Assembly (NCBI RefSeq): GCF_900302455.1
Contig: NZ_ONZG01000009.1
Span: forward strand, 62,001 to 126,000
DNA: 64,000 bases
Source of the DNA: Falsiruegeria mediterranea M17
GTDB lineage: Bacteria; Pseudomonadota; Alphaproteobacteria; Rhodobacterales; Rhodobacteraceae
Direction of reading: 5' to 3'
Positions 16,616-25,445 of the stretch are shown here, one piece after another. Every line of letters begins with the position of its first letter. Positions within the stretch are counted from its first letter, which is position 1. The position numbers were made by a program, and so were the translations under genes. Under the pieces are notes generated by a model that was not told where the DNA came from, did no database searches, and saw only the letters and a list, made by a program, of their open reading frames with translations.

Positions 16616-18061
16616 ATGCGACGCCTCAGAAATGTAAAAATCGTGGCGACGCTGGGACCGGCGTCAGAAAACTATGACATGATCCGGTCGCTGCACGAGG
16701 CGGGTGCCGACGTGTTTCGTTTGAACATGAGCCACGGCTCGCATGACGAAATCCGCGAAAAGCATCGGATCATCCGCCAGATTGAAAAGGATCTGGACAG
16801 CCCGATTGCCATTCTGGCCGACCTTCAGGGGCCGAAACTTCGGGTGGGGGTCTTTGCGGGCGACGCTGAAGAGCTGGTACCGGGCGCATCCTTCCGACTG
16901 GATTTGGACGAGACACCCGGCGATGCGACCCGCGTGTGTTTGCCACATCCCGAGATTTTCGAGGCGCTGGAACCGGGCGCGCATTTGCTGGTCAATGACG
17001 GCAAGATCCGGCTGAAGGTCGAGAGTTGCGGTGCGGATCATGCGAACTGCACCGTCGTGATTGGCGGGACGATTTCGAACCGTAAGGGTGTGAACGTGCC
17101 GGATGTGGTGCTGCCACTGGCGGCGCTGTCCGAAAAGGACCGCGCCGATCTGGAGTTTGTCTGTCAGTTGGGCGTCGATTGGCTGGCGCTTAGTTTTGTG
17201 CAGCGACCCAAGGACGTGTTCGAGGCGCGCGCGCTGGCTGATGGTCGTGCCGCCATCCTGTCCAAAATTGAAAAGCCGGCGGCGGTCGAGGCGTTTGATG
17301 ACATCCTTGATGCCTCAGACGGGATCATGGTGGCGCGTGGCGATCTGGGTGTTGAACTGCCCGTGGCCGCGGTGCCGCCGATCCAAAAGCGTCTGGTGCG
17401 TAAATGCCGGGCAGCGGCCAAGCCGGTGATCGTGGCGACCCAGATGCTGGAAAGCATGATCGAAAGCCCGATGCCCACCCGCGCCGAGGTTTCAGATGTG
17501 GCCACCGCCATCTACGAGGGCACGGATGCCATCATGCTGAGTGCGGAATCTGCGGCGGGGGGCTATCCGGTCGAGGCGGTTCAGACCATGGACCGTGTCG
17601 CAACCGAGGTCGAGGCCGATCCGACCTATGTTCAGATCATTGCCGCCTCGCGCACTGCGCAGGGGACCACAGTGGCGGATGGCATCGTGGCGGCCGCGCG
17701 CGAGATCGCCGAAAAGACCGATATCAAGGCCATCTGTTGTTTCACCCAAAGCGGGACAACCGCGCTCAAGACGGCGCGGGAACGGCCCGGCGTGCCGATC
17801 ATCGCGCTGACCTCGCTGCGGGGCACGGCGCGACGCTTGTGTCTGTCGTGGGGCTGCCATTGCGTGATGACGCCCGAGTTGGAGCGGTTCAAGGGCGCCG
17901 TGGTGAATGCGGCCCGAGCGGCACGCGCAGACGGTTTTGCAATCGAAACGGATCAGATCGTGGTCACGGCGGGTGTGCCGTTCAACGTTCCAGGCTCCAC
18001 CAATATCCTGCGGGTGGCGCCGTGTGATGAACGGCTGATTTACAACACTGACCCGGGCTAA
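16616..18061 (+). CDS. pyk: Pyruvate kinase
   Basis: Glycolytic enzyme making pyruvate and ATP from phosphoenolpyruvate and ADP. The 481 residues match the family. Visible motifs: RLNMSHGSHDE (substrate/K+ site), ADLQGPKLRVG, the active-site signature ILSKIEKP, ARGDLGVELP and ATQMLESMI. The frame is open to 16322, but ATG 16616 follows AAGGAG and gives the family N-terminus MRRLRNVKIVATLGPAS. It is followed after 28 bases by a small membrane-protein gene, probably co-transcribed. Confidence 0.97.
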   Translation: MRRLRNVKIVATLGPASENYDMIRSLHEAGADVFRLNMSHGSHDEIREKHRIIRQIEKDLDSPIAILADLQGPKLRVGVFAGDAEELVPGASFRLDLDETPGDATRVCLPHPEIFEALEPGAHLLVNDGKIRLKVESCGADHANCTVVIGGTISNRKGVNVPDVVLPLAALSEKDRADLEFVCQLGVDWLALSFVQRPKDVFEARALADGRAAILSKIEKPAAVEAFDDILDASDGIMVARGDLGVELPVAAVPPIQKRLVRKCRAAAKPVIVATQMLESMIESPMPTRAEVSDVATAIYEGTDAIMLSAESAAGGYPVEAVQTMDRVATEVEADPTYVQIIAASRTAQGTTVADGIVAAAREIAEKTDIKAICCFTQSGTTALKTARERPGVPIIALTSLRGTARRLCLSWGCHCVMTPELERFKGAVVNAARAARADGFAIETDQIVVTAGVPFNVPGSTNILRVAPCDERLIYNTDPG

Positions 18062-18063
18062 TA

Positions 18064-18085
18064 CGCTCTCTCCATATAGGGAGCG
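18064..18085 (+). promoter_or_regulatory. Hairpin covering the Shine-Dalgarno of the small gene after pyk
   Basis: Stem CGCTCTC/GGGAGCG (18064-18070 with 18079-18085, one G-U pair). The GGGAG of the gene at 18090 lies in its 3' arm, so translation could be damped unless ribosomes leaving pyk open it. No T-run follows, so it is not a terminator. Confidence 0.35.
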
Positions 18086-18089
18086 CGAC

Positions 18090-18314
18090 ATGGACACCGA
18101 TCTGATACTTGTTTTTGGGCTCGTCTTTGCTGTCCTGTCGATACCATCGATGATCTCGGCCTATAGCGATGACAGATCCATGCGCCCTGCTGCGATCGTG
18201 ATGTTGATGTCCCTGGGTGCAATGGCCTATGCCTTCGTCACGCACCCAGGCGGGTATACCTTCGATCAGATTCCTGAAGTTTTTTTCGGTGTTGTCGCGC
18301 GATTCCTGCCCTGA
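18090..18314 (+). CDS. Small two-segment membrane protein
   Basis: A 74-residue protein with hydrophobic stretches at about residues 4-22 and 32-50 and a short C-terminal tail. GGGAG precedes the ATG. Residue use is coherent and the gene follows pyk closely, so it is believed real. Similar short proteins occur beside pyk in Rhodobacteraceae as far as I recall, without known role. Confidence 0.7.
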   Translation: MDTDLILVFGLVFAVLSIPSMISAYSDDRSMRPAAIVMLMSLGAMAYAFVTHPGGYTFDQIPEVFFGVVARFLP

Positions 18315-18426
18315 CCCTCTTGCCTAAGTGATCCGACTTGCGTAAACGGCGCTTCTTACCGCGCGACCGGCTTATAGTGGCATGCCGAGTCGCGTCTGAA
18401 CCGAACCCGAACTCAAGGAGACGGAA

Positions 18427-18627
18427 ATGCCCAAGATGAAGACCAAGTCGAGCGCCAAGAAGCGCTTCAAGGTGACAGCAACCGGTAAGGTCCTGGCGGG
18501 CCAGGCCGGCAAGCGCCACGGCATGATCAAGCGGACCAAGAAATTCATCCGTGATGCCCGCGGCAACACCACACTTTCTGCCCCCGACGCCAAGATCGTC
18601 AAGGGCTACATGCCCTACGATCGCTAA
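18427..18627 (+). CDS. rpmI: 50S ribosomal protein L35
   Basis: Ribosomal protein bL35, 66 residues, starting [20 protein letters not shown], with the family's very basic composition. AAGGAG precedes the start. It is the first gene of the rpmI-rplT unit, 15 bases ahead of rplT. infC, often upstream in other bacteria, is not adjacent here. Confidence 0.97.
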   Translation: MPKMKTKSSAKKRFKVTATGKVLAGQAGKRHGMIKRTKKFIRDARGNTTLSAPDAKIVKGYMPYDR

Positions 18628-18642
18628 GAGGAGATCTGAGAT

Positions 18643-19008
18643 ATGTCCCGCGTTAAAGGTGGAACCACGACTCACGCCCGTCACAAGAAGGTCATCAAGG
18701 CCGCCAAAGGTTACTATGGCCGCCGCAAGAACACCTTCAAGGTCGCAACTCAGGCCGTCGACAAGGCGAACCAGTATGCAACTCGCGACCGCAAACAGCG
18801 CAAGCGGAACTTCCGCGCGCTGTGGATCCAGCGCATCAACGCTGCCGTCCGTTCGCACGACGAGGCGTTGACATATTCGCGCTTCATCAACGGTCTGAAC
18901 CTGGCCGGTATCGAAGTTGACCGTAAGGTCCTGGCCGACCTGGCCGTGCACGAGCCCGATGCATTCGGCGCCATCGTTGCCAAGGCACAGGCTGCTCTGG
19001 CCGCGTAA
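18643..19008 (+). CDS. rplT: 50S ribosomal protein L20
   Basis: Ribosomal protein bL20, 121 residues ([19 protein letters not shown] ... [19 protein letters not shown]), a 23S rRNA-binding assembly protein. It is co-transcribed with rpmI. In many bacteria L20 represses its own operon through the mRNA leader; no clear L20 mimic was identified in the short leader at 18315-18426. Confidence 0.97.
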   Translation: MSRVKGGTTTHARHKKVIKAAKGYYGRRKNTFKVATQAVDKANQYATRDRKQRKRNFRALWIQRINAAVRSHDEALTYSRFINGLNLAGIEVDRKVLADLAVHEPDAFGAIVAKAQAALAA

Positions 19009-19034
19009 GACGGTAAACGAGCGACAGTGAAAAG

Positions 19035-19067
19035 AAGGGTCGATCCTTAGCGGGGTCGGCCCTTTTC
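19035..19067 (+). terminator. Rho-independent terminator of rpmI-rplT
   Basis: A 12-bp stem with two G-U pairs (19035-19046 with 19053-19064), 6-base loop, then TTTT. It starts 26 bases after rplT. Confidence 0.75.
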
Positions 19068-19197
19068 CTTTGTCGGTATGGCTTGCATTCTACGGTGGCG
19101 CGCCGATCCGAAGGCGAGGCGCCCGGCTCAACGGGAGGAGGTGTCCCGTCAGGGACATCGACGACGGGCGGGAGCATTTGGCTCTTTTGGGCGCTGC

Positions 19198-20379
19198 TCA
19201 AGTCCGATCAAGCGGTCTTTGGGTCAGGGCTAGCACAGCCCCGATCATCAACAAGACAGACGCCGTCAACAGGCTGTCGCCGATGTCGCCCGTCCGATCC
19301 CCGATTAACCCGGCGCCAATGGGACCAACTGTTTGGGATACGGCAAAGACCACTGTGAACATGCTGATCGTCGCTCCCCAGCTGTCTTGCGGCATGTTCT
19401 GGCGCGTGAAGTTTGTGATCGCGCCAGGTGCCATGAATACCGACAGACCAAAGATTACAGCCGACACCATCAGCCCCTCAGCAGACGGAACAAAAATTGG
19501 TAAGGCTGACCCGATCGCAATTCCGGTCAGGATCATGGCCAAGGGAACGCCATTGGCAAAGCGCGCGAACACCGACCGCCAGGCAAAGGGCGAAAGGGTG
19601 ATGCACACTCCCAACAGGACCCAGGTGCCAGCGATCAAATTGGCGCTGTAATCGCGTTCCTGCATCCACAGGGCCAGAAACGTCAGGTAAACGATGTAGC
19701 CCAGGCCAAAGCCGGCGTAGCCGCAGATCTCCCCAACCATCTTGCGCATCGGCACCGGTTGGCGGCTCGGTGGTGGCGCCGAGGGGACCCGCATTGCTTC
19801 GCCCGCCCAAATGCTCAAGGGGCAAATGGCAAAGCTCACCAAGCCGATCCCGATCCAGCTCCAGGGCCAGGCCTCGGGCCCCAGCCAATCCAACATCATG
19901 GGCAAGGCGGCACCGCACAGGACGATGCCAAGACCTCCGCCGCCGCCAAAATAGAAAGCAATCGATAGGGCATTGCGTTTGGGATCATCCTGAAAAAGGG
20001 CGGCCGCAAGGGCGCCCCCGGCCACAAAAGATCCGGCACCAAACACGCCCGCCAGAATGCGCCAAACACTCTGGGCTAGCAAAGAAGCATCCAAGCCGGT
20101 TGCAAACAGGCATATGGCGGTCAGGACAACGCCCGCACTGAACAGGCGAGATGCCCCGACGCGGCGGATCAACGCCATGGTGAATAGCGACCCCAGAACA
20201 TAGCCCAAGGCGTTGGCAGTGTTGAGCCACCCTGCTTCTGCATATGTCCAATTCTGTGTGGACTTCATCGCCGGCAAAATCAGCCCATAGGCAAAGCGGG
20301 CAAAACCATTGGTGACACATACACCCAAGGCCAGCCCCAACAGGACCAACCAGGGTTTGGGCGGGGTCGCGTTTTGCAT
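19198..20379 (-). CDS. YbfB/YjiJ-family MFS transporter
   Basis: Major-facilitator permease of 393 residues with about twelve hydrophobic segments. The N-terminal GVCVTNGFARFAYGLILPAMK and EAGWLNTANALGYVLGS resemble the YbfB/YjiJ family. Substrate unknown. It lies in reverse orientation between rplT and the Hint-domain gene, splitting the translation genes rpmI-rplT from pheST. Confidence 0.88.
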   Translation of the reverse strand: MQNATPPKPWLVLLGLALGVCVTNGFARFAYGLILPAMKSTQNWTYAEAGWLNTANALGYVLGSLFTMALIRRVGASRLFSAGVVLTAICLFATGLDASLLAQSVWRILAGVFGAGSFVAGGALAAALFQDDPKRNALSIAFYFGGGGGLGIVLCGAALPMMLDWLGPEAWPWSWIGIGLVSFAICPLSIWAGEAMRVPSAPPPSRQPVPMRKMVGEICGYAGFGLGYIVYLTFLALWMQERDYSANLIAGTWVLLGVCITLSPFAWRSVFARFANGVPLAMILTGIAIGSALPIFVPSAEGLMVSAVIFGLSVFMAPGAITNFTRQNMPQDSWGATISMFTVVFAVSQTVGPIGAGLIGDRTGDIGDSLLTASVLLMIGAVLALTQRPLDRT

Positions 20380-20546
20380 GTCGACAGGTCTCTCCTCACA
20401 TCCAAACGCTCGGGCAGGAAGGGGGCAGACGCAAGCGAAACGCTACGCAACACTGCAAATTTGATGTGGAGTTCCAAATTAAACCCTATTTTTGCCAGTT
20501 TGCACAGGCATATACAGACGCAGAAACAAACGTTTGGTGTACCGCC

Positions 20547-21614
20547 GTGGCTCGTATCAGTGAACTTCATTACTCCAACGCCTATGCGCGCGCCTCGGGC
20601 GTGTCCGAGTTTCTTGAGGTCTCGCTAAGCCCCAGCGAAAATCCGGCCGACTTCACCGTGTCCTTCTATCAGGCCAACGGCACTGTCGGAGTCGAGGTGC
20701 GACTGGACGATCCCGGGGTTCAGGTGTCCGTCGATCCAGACAATGGTGAGGTCGTCTATGTGATCTCGGCGGATTTCTTCAACATCCTTCTGACGGATCC
20801 GGATGGCGGTGGCTCGAATAACTACGAGGCCTATGCGCTCACCAATACCACCACCAACGACGTGATCGACTTCTATGATATCGGCGGCGGCACGCAGAAC
20901 ATCACTGCAATCGGCGGCGCGGCAGATGGTGCCACGTCCGACAACCTGCCGGTTTTGGTGGGTCCGAATTCGACAACCACGACATTGCAGTTCAACCAGC
21001 CCAATCCCGATGTCCTGACCTATGGCACCGTCAACCCCGGCGATTCCGGGCTGGCGTGTTTTGTGGCCGGAACCCTGATCGACACGGCCAGTGGTGAACG
21101 CCCTGTCGAGATGATCAAGCCCGGTGATCTCGTGATGACACGCGACGATGGCCTGCAACCGGTTCGCTGGGTCGGGTCAAAAACGGTGCGGGGGCATGGA
21201 CGGTATTCGCCGGTTCGAATTACCGCAGGCACATATGGGGCGCATCGCGATGTCCTGATCTCGCCCCAGCATCGCATTCTAGTATCGGGCTGGCAGGTCG
21301 AACTTTTGTTCGGAGAGGACGAGGTGCTTGTGCCTGCGAAATCGCTGATCGACGGGCAGGGTGTCAGCTGGGCGCCGCTGGATATCGTTCGCTACGTGCA
21401 CCTCTTCTTTGATGCGCATCAGATCGTCTCGACCGGTGGTCTGGACAGCGAGAGTTTTTATCCGGGGCAACTGGCTCTTGGCGCGCTCGAGAGTGAGACG
21501 GCGCAGGAGCTTTTTGCGCTGTTCCCCGAGCTGCGAGACACGCCCGAGGTTTATGGCGCGCCCGCCCGCGCGATCCAAAGCGGCCCGCAGGCCACATTGT
21601 TGCGCCGCGCTTAA
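20547..21614 (+). CDS. Hint-domain protein with lamin-tail-like N-terminus
   Basis: The N-terminus (RISELHYSNAYARASGVSEFLEV) resembles the start of lamin-tail/LTD-like modules (ISEIHYDN...EFIEV). The C-terminal half (about residues 195-340) is a Hint module: CFVAGTLIDTASGERPVEMIKPGDLV, then GAHRDVLISPQHRILVSG. Hint modules self-cleave at the Cys or mediate autoprocessing. No signal peptide is seen, so export, if any, would be by a type I or similar route. The start is uncertain: the frame is open from a GTG at 20466, and GTG 20547 is chosen because the domain begins there. Confidence 0.8.
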   Translation: MARISELHYSNAYARASGVSEFLEVSLSPSENPADFTVSFYQANGTVGVEVRLDDPGVQVSVDPDNGEVVYVISADFFNILLTDPDGGGSNNYEAYALTNTTTNDVIDFYDIGGGTQNITAIGGAADGATSDNLPVLVGPNSTTTTLQFNQPNPDVLTYGTVNPGDSGLACFVAGTLIDTASGERPVEMIKPGDLVMTRDDGLQPVRWVGSKTVRGHGRYSPVRITAGTYGAHRDVLISPQHRILVSGWQVELLFGEDEVLVPAKSLIDGQGVSWAPLDIVRYVHLFFDAHQIVSTGGLDSESFYPGQLALGALESETAQELFALFPELRDTPEVYGAPARAIQSGPQATLLRRA

Positions 21615-21680
21615 TCGCCCGCCCTTGCTTTCAGCGGCTGCTGTGATAGCAGGGCTGCAACATGTGATCAGGGGACCGTC

Positions 21681-22754
21681 ATGGACGATCTTAAGGCAAA
21701 ATATCTGGGTCAGATCGCCGATGCAGGCGACGAAGCGGCGCTTGAGGCGATCCGCGTGGCCGCCGTGGGCAAAAAGGGCGAAGTGGCGCTGAAGATGCGC
21801 GAATTGGGCAAGATGACGCCCGAGGAACGCCAGGTGGCAGGCCCCGCGCTCAACGCGCTCAAGGATGAGATCAACTCGGCACTCTCCGCGAAGAAGGCCG
21901 GTCTTGCCGATGCCGCTCTGGACGAGCGTCTGCGCACAGAATGGCTGGACGTGACCCTACCCGTGCGCCCAAGTCGTCAGGGCAGCCTGCACCCGATCAG
22001 CCAGGCCAGCGAAGAGCTGACCGCGATCTTTGCCGAGATGGGTTTTGCCGTGGCCGAAGGCCCCCGGATCGAAACCGATTGGTACAATTTTGATGCGTTG
22101 AACATCCCCGGCCACCACCCCGCGCGGGCCGAGATGGACACGTTCTATATGCACCGCGATCAGGGCGACAACCGCCCGCCGCATGTGCTGCGCACGCATA
22201 CCTCGCCGGTGCAGATCCGTTCGATGGAGAAAACCGGCGCGCCGATCCGCGTGATCTGTCCCGGTGGTGTCTACCGCGCCGACTATGATCAGACGCACAC
22301 GCCGATGTTCCACCAGGTCGAAGGTCTTGCCATCGACAAGGACATCTCGATGGCGAACCTGAAATGGGTGCTCGAGGAATTCGTGAAGGCGTTCTTCGAG
22401 GTTGATGGCGTCGACCTGCGCTTCCGCGCCTCGCATTTCCCGTTCACCGAGCCGTCGGCCGAGGTCGACATCCGCTGCTCTTGGGAGGGCGGGACGCTCA
22501 AGATTGGCGAAGGCGACGACTGGCTGGAGATTTTGGGCTCGGGCATGGTCCACCCCAAGGTGATCGCGGCCGGTGGTATTGATCCTGACGAATATCAGGG
22601 CTTTGCCTTTGGCATGGGGATCGACCGGATCGCGATGCTGAAATACGGCATCCCCGACCTGCGCGCCTTCTTTGAAAGCGACCTGCGCTGGCTGCGCCAC
22701 TATGGGTTTGCCGCGCTGGACATGCCGAACCTGCATGGTGGTTTGAGCCGCTAG
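21681..22754 (+). CDS. pheS: Phenylalanine-tRNA ligase subunit alpha
   Basis: Alpha subunit of the (alpha-beta)2 PheRS that charges tRNA-Phe; 357 residues. N-terminal coiled-coil region (residues 1-90), then class II catalytic motifs: motif 2 [27 protein letters not shown] and motif 3 [24 protein letters not shown] precedes the ATG. pheT lies 2.7 kb downstream rather than adjacent. Confidence 0.97.
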   Translation: MDDLKAKYLGQIADAGDEAALEAIRVAAVGKKGEVALKMRELGKMTPEERQVAGPALNALKDEINSALSAKKAGLADAALDERLRTEWLDVTLPVRPSRQGSLHPISQASEELTAIFAEMGFAVAEGPRIETDWYNFDALNIPGHHPARAEMDTFYMHRDQGDNRPPHVLRTHTSPVQIRSMEKTGAPIRVICPGGVYRADYDQTHTPMFHQVEGLAIDKDISMANLKWVLEEFVKAFFEVDGVDLRFRASHFPFTEPSAEVDIRCSWEGGTLKIGEGDDWLEILGSGMVHPKVIAAGGIDPDEYQGFAFGMGIDRIAMLKYGIPDLRAFFESDLRWLRHYGFAALDMPNLHGGLSR

Positions 22755-23051
22755 ATGTACAGTGTCAGCTATTACATGGCTGTCATTTACAATTGGATGT
22801 TGCGGCACGCCGAGGCGACGCCACGCTGGAAAGGCCGCGTCATCATTGGCGTGGCCTTTGTTCTTTCTGTGGTCGTTTTGTTCTTCACGCCGGTTTGGGT
22901 GTTCCTGGCCTATTCCGTTTTCGTATGGGGTCCTGTTTCCGTTTTCGCGCACGCGTTCGATTCGGTTTGGAAAAAACGAGATCAAATTGCGCGGCATCGA
23001 AGCGAAAGTGTCTACCGAACCAAAAAATTACTGAAAAGCTTCAGAAAGTAG
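22755..23051 (+). CDS. Small membrane protein directly after pheS
   Basis: A 98-residue frame whose ATG immediately follows the pheS stop. It has one long hydrophobic stretch, possibly a hairpin of two (about residues 28-64), and a basic tail (KKRDQIARHRSESVYRTKKLLKSFRK). No strong ribosome site of its own; it would rely on coupling to pheS. Not recognised. It could be a real small protein or a chance frame; composition favours real. Confidence 0.5.
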   Translation: MYSVSYYMAVIYNWMLRHAEATPRWKGRVIIGVAFVLSVVVLFFTPVWVFLAYSVFVWGPVSVFAHAFDSVWKKRDQIARHRSESVYRTKKLLKSFRK

Positions 23052-23284
23052 ATCTTTGTGCGGCGCGGAATCAAGGCCGTAGGCCGCCGCGCCATCGCCA
23101 GACCGCTCGCCAAGGCTGGCGACTTGGATGCGTCGCATTTTCAATCAGAGCACAGACGGATTTTTGCGGGGATAAAGTGCCCCGCACCCCGGTGACATCG
23201 CCATCCCGCGGTCTACCGATGGCGCGGCTTTCTCCCCACAGAGATGTGACGTGACATGGTCCGCAGGGCGGGTAGGGTCGAGCC

Positions 23285-24091
23285 ATGATCAGAACTGCGC
23301 TTGCCTGTCTTATTCTTTCTGCAACTTCTGCTTTTGCCATGGGGCCGTGGAAATCCGACTGCCATGGGCAGACCGCCTGCGATCTGGGCGATCGCTCGTA
23401 TCATGTGCTGGAGCCTGATGGTTGGGATGGCGAGACGCCCCTGCCGGTGCTGATGCATTTCCACGGTTGGTCGCGGCAGGGCGATCTGGTGGTGCGGCAT
23501 CAGCGGATTGCAGGGCACACGAAATTGCGCGGCGTCTTGCTGGTGGCTCCGAACGGGCGGCACAAAAGCTGGGATTTTTGGACCTCGGACACCGATGACG
23601 TGGGCTTTGGTGATGATGTGCTGGCGGATGTGGCAAAACACTATCCGATCGACTCGGAGCGTATCTATGTCTCGGGCTATTCTTATGGTGGGGCGATGGC
23701 CTGGCGCTATGCCTGTCAGTCGGTAACGCCAATTGCGGCGCTCATGGGCATCGCCGGCACCATCCGGCAGACCGAGTATTGCCCCACCGCCCCGGCCGAG
23801 GTGCGCCATGTGCATGGGCTACGCGATACGGTGATGGGTTTTCCCTTTGGCCTGGGTGGTGACACGACGCATCCCGTTGCCTTGTGGCGGGCGCAATACG
23901 ACTGCGGAGATGCCACGCCCAAGGGGGATTGGAGCGTTGAGCCGTTCCTGACGCTGAGCCGTGTGGAGTGGACCAGTTGCCAGCAGGGCAAGGTTACTCT
24001 GGACACCCACCCGGGCGGGCATTTCATCCCGCACGGTTGGGTCGGACGCCAGTTGGACGAGTTGTTGGGGCGTGCGCCGACTTATCCTTGA
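23285..24091 (+). CDS. Secreted LpqC/PHB-depolymerase-like esterase
   Basis: Alpha/beta-hydrolase of 268 residues with a Sec signal peptide (MIRTALACLILSATSAFAMG). The nucleophile elbow is GYSYGG (Ser near 124), and HFHGW forms the oxyanion region; the C-terminal DTHPGGHFIPHGW supplies the likely catalytic His. This is the layout of extracellular polyhydroxybutyrate-depolymerase and feruloyl-esterase-like proteins (LpqC group). The true substrate is unknown. Its last 10 bases overlap the convergent gene. Confidence 0.85.
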   Translation: MIRTALACLILSATSAFAMGPWKSDCHGQTACDLGDRSYHVLEPDGWDGETPLPVLMHFHGWSRQGDLVVRHQRIAGHTKLRGVLLVAPNGRHKSWDFWTSDTDDVGFGDDVLADVAKHYPIDSERIYVSGYSYGGAMAWRYACQSVTPIAALMGIAGTIRQTEYCPTAPAEVRHVHGLRDTVMGFPFGLGGDTTHPVALWRAQYDCGDATPKGDWSVEPFLTLSRVEWTSCQQGKVTLDTHPGGHFIPHGWVGRQLDELLGRAPTYP

Positions 24092-25254
24092 GCGCCGATC
24101 AATTCGCCGACATCTTTTGGCCTGTCAGGCGCAAGTGATGCGTCTTCGGCCAGCCAATTGGCGCAGATTTCTTTCAGGCGATTGATCCGGTTTTCTTTGT
24201 CTGGGACGATGATCGACTTGAGCTTTTTCTTGACCATGCCGGTCATAAGCCGCCCCATCAGGTTGCCGCCTTTGGGCGTTGCAAACCGGATCTTGATCAT
24301 CGTGCCATCACCAACAGACACCAGCTCGTTGGTCTCATACATCGTCAGGCCCATCGGCAGGTTGTAGCGGCCAGTAACGTATTCTCCGGGCCGCCAATCA
24401 ATGATCTCGAACGGGAAAATGTCGTCGCCGTGGTGGCAATGGTACATTGTGCCGGGTTCAACCTTGCCCTTGTTCGCCCCCAGCAGGTCCACCGCGTCTG
24501 CGCCCAGCCATTTGGCGCGCATGTCGGGACGGGTACAGGCGGTGAAAGCGGCCGCGGGAGATACCGTTACCGGGATGGCCCATTCTTCCATCAGCAACTC
24601 TTCTTCAGGTTTGACGAACACTTGTTCCGATCCGCGTCTACGCTCCCACGCCTGTTTCAGATCGCGGACCACATACTCGAGCTCTCCGATGTGCTCGATG
24701 TCCTCGGTATAGAACTCGTCTTGGGAAAACAGCTCTTTCATGTCCATCTTGCGCAGCGCGTCGCATGAGACGAGCATGTACGCATCCATGCCAGTTCGCT
24801 CTTTGACGGTATTCTTGAGCAGGCGAAAGGCGGTGATGACATCCGTCCCGGCCAGCTCTTGCCGCCCACCGGTTTCCTGCACGACACATTCGCCGTAATG
24901 CACCACGATTTTGAGTTCCAGTCCATCAACGTTGGCACAGGCGCCGCATCCGCATGAGGTGTTGATCTGCATCTTTTCCTTGCTGCGGGCAAAGGCGCAG
25001 TAAATCTGTTCGGCAAAGTCGATGATGAACTGTTTGGTCATCACATCGCTTTCAAACGCAAAGGCAAAAACCGCGTCGCCTTGCAGACCGGAAATGGTCA
25101 GCGGAGACCGGATAGCTGGGACCAAGGCACCGAACAATTGCTCAAGGATTCCCTTGGCGTGCGTGATTTCAGTCTCGGACATGAATTTTGTGTACCCGGA
25201 TATGTCTGCGATCACGAAGAACGCAGACTGTGGCCCGGTTTTTTCAGATGTCAT
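24082..25254 (-). CDS. DUF2652 (cyclase-like) protein fused to an SRPBCC domain
   Basis: A 390-residue two-domain protein. The N-terminal part (about 8-200) has the nucleotide-cyclase-like opening FFVIADISGYTKFM and GLQGDAVFAF of DUF2652/adenylate-cyclase relatives. A loop with NTSCGCGACAN could bind metal. The C-terminal part (about 225-365; WAIPVTVSPAAAFTACTRPDMRAKW) resembles SRPBCC lipid/ligand-binding domains. The canonical metal Asp pair of cyclases is only partly visible, so activity is unsure. The 3' end overlaps the esterase gene by 10 bases. Confidence 0.75.
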   Translation of the reverse strand: MTSEKTGPQSAFFVIADISGYTKFMSETEITHAKGILEQLFGALVPAIRSPLTISGLQGDAVFAFAFESDVMTKQFIIDFAEQIYCAFARSKEKMQINTSCGCGACANVDGLELKIVVHYGECVVQETGGRQELAGTDVITAFRLLKNTVKERTGMDAYMLVSCDALRKMDMKELFSQDEFYTEDIEHIGELEYVVRDLKQAWERRRGSEQVFVKPEEELLMEEWAIPVTVSPAAAFTACTRPDMRAKWLGADAVDLLGANKGKVEPGTMYHCHHGDDIFPFEIIDWRPGEYVTGRYNLPMGLTMYETNELVSVGDGTMIKIRFATPKGGNLMGRLMTGMVKKKLKSIIVPDKENRINRLKEICANWLAEDASLAPDRPKDVGELIGAQG

Positions 25255-25445
25255 ATTGATGCTCCCCCAAGATCAATATGCTAAGCGTACACATAATCTT
25301 GCGAAGGGGCCAAAAAAAATCTGATTTGTGCATTCGGCCAACGGATTCAGGCAAAATGACATCGTGGGCCCTTGTACCCTTTCCCCACCGGGGCTGATCC
25401 GATAAAGCCTGCTGTAACTTTCTGATCAATCGCGGACGAGACGCA

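Noticed and set aside
23165-23186. TGCGGGG/CCCCGCA hairpin with T-run on its left
   Set aside because: It would end a minus-strand transcript, but no minus-strand gene lies in position to use it.
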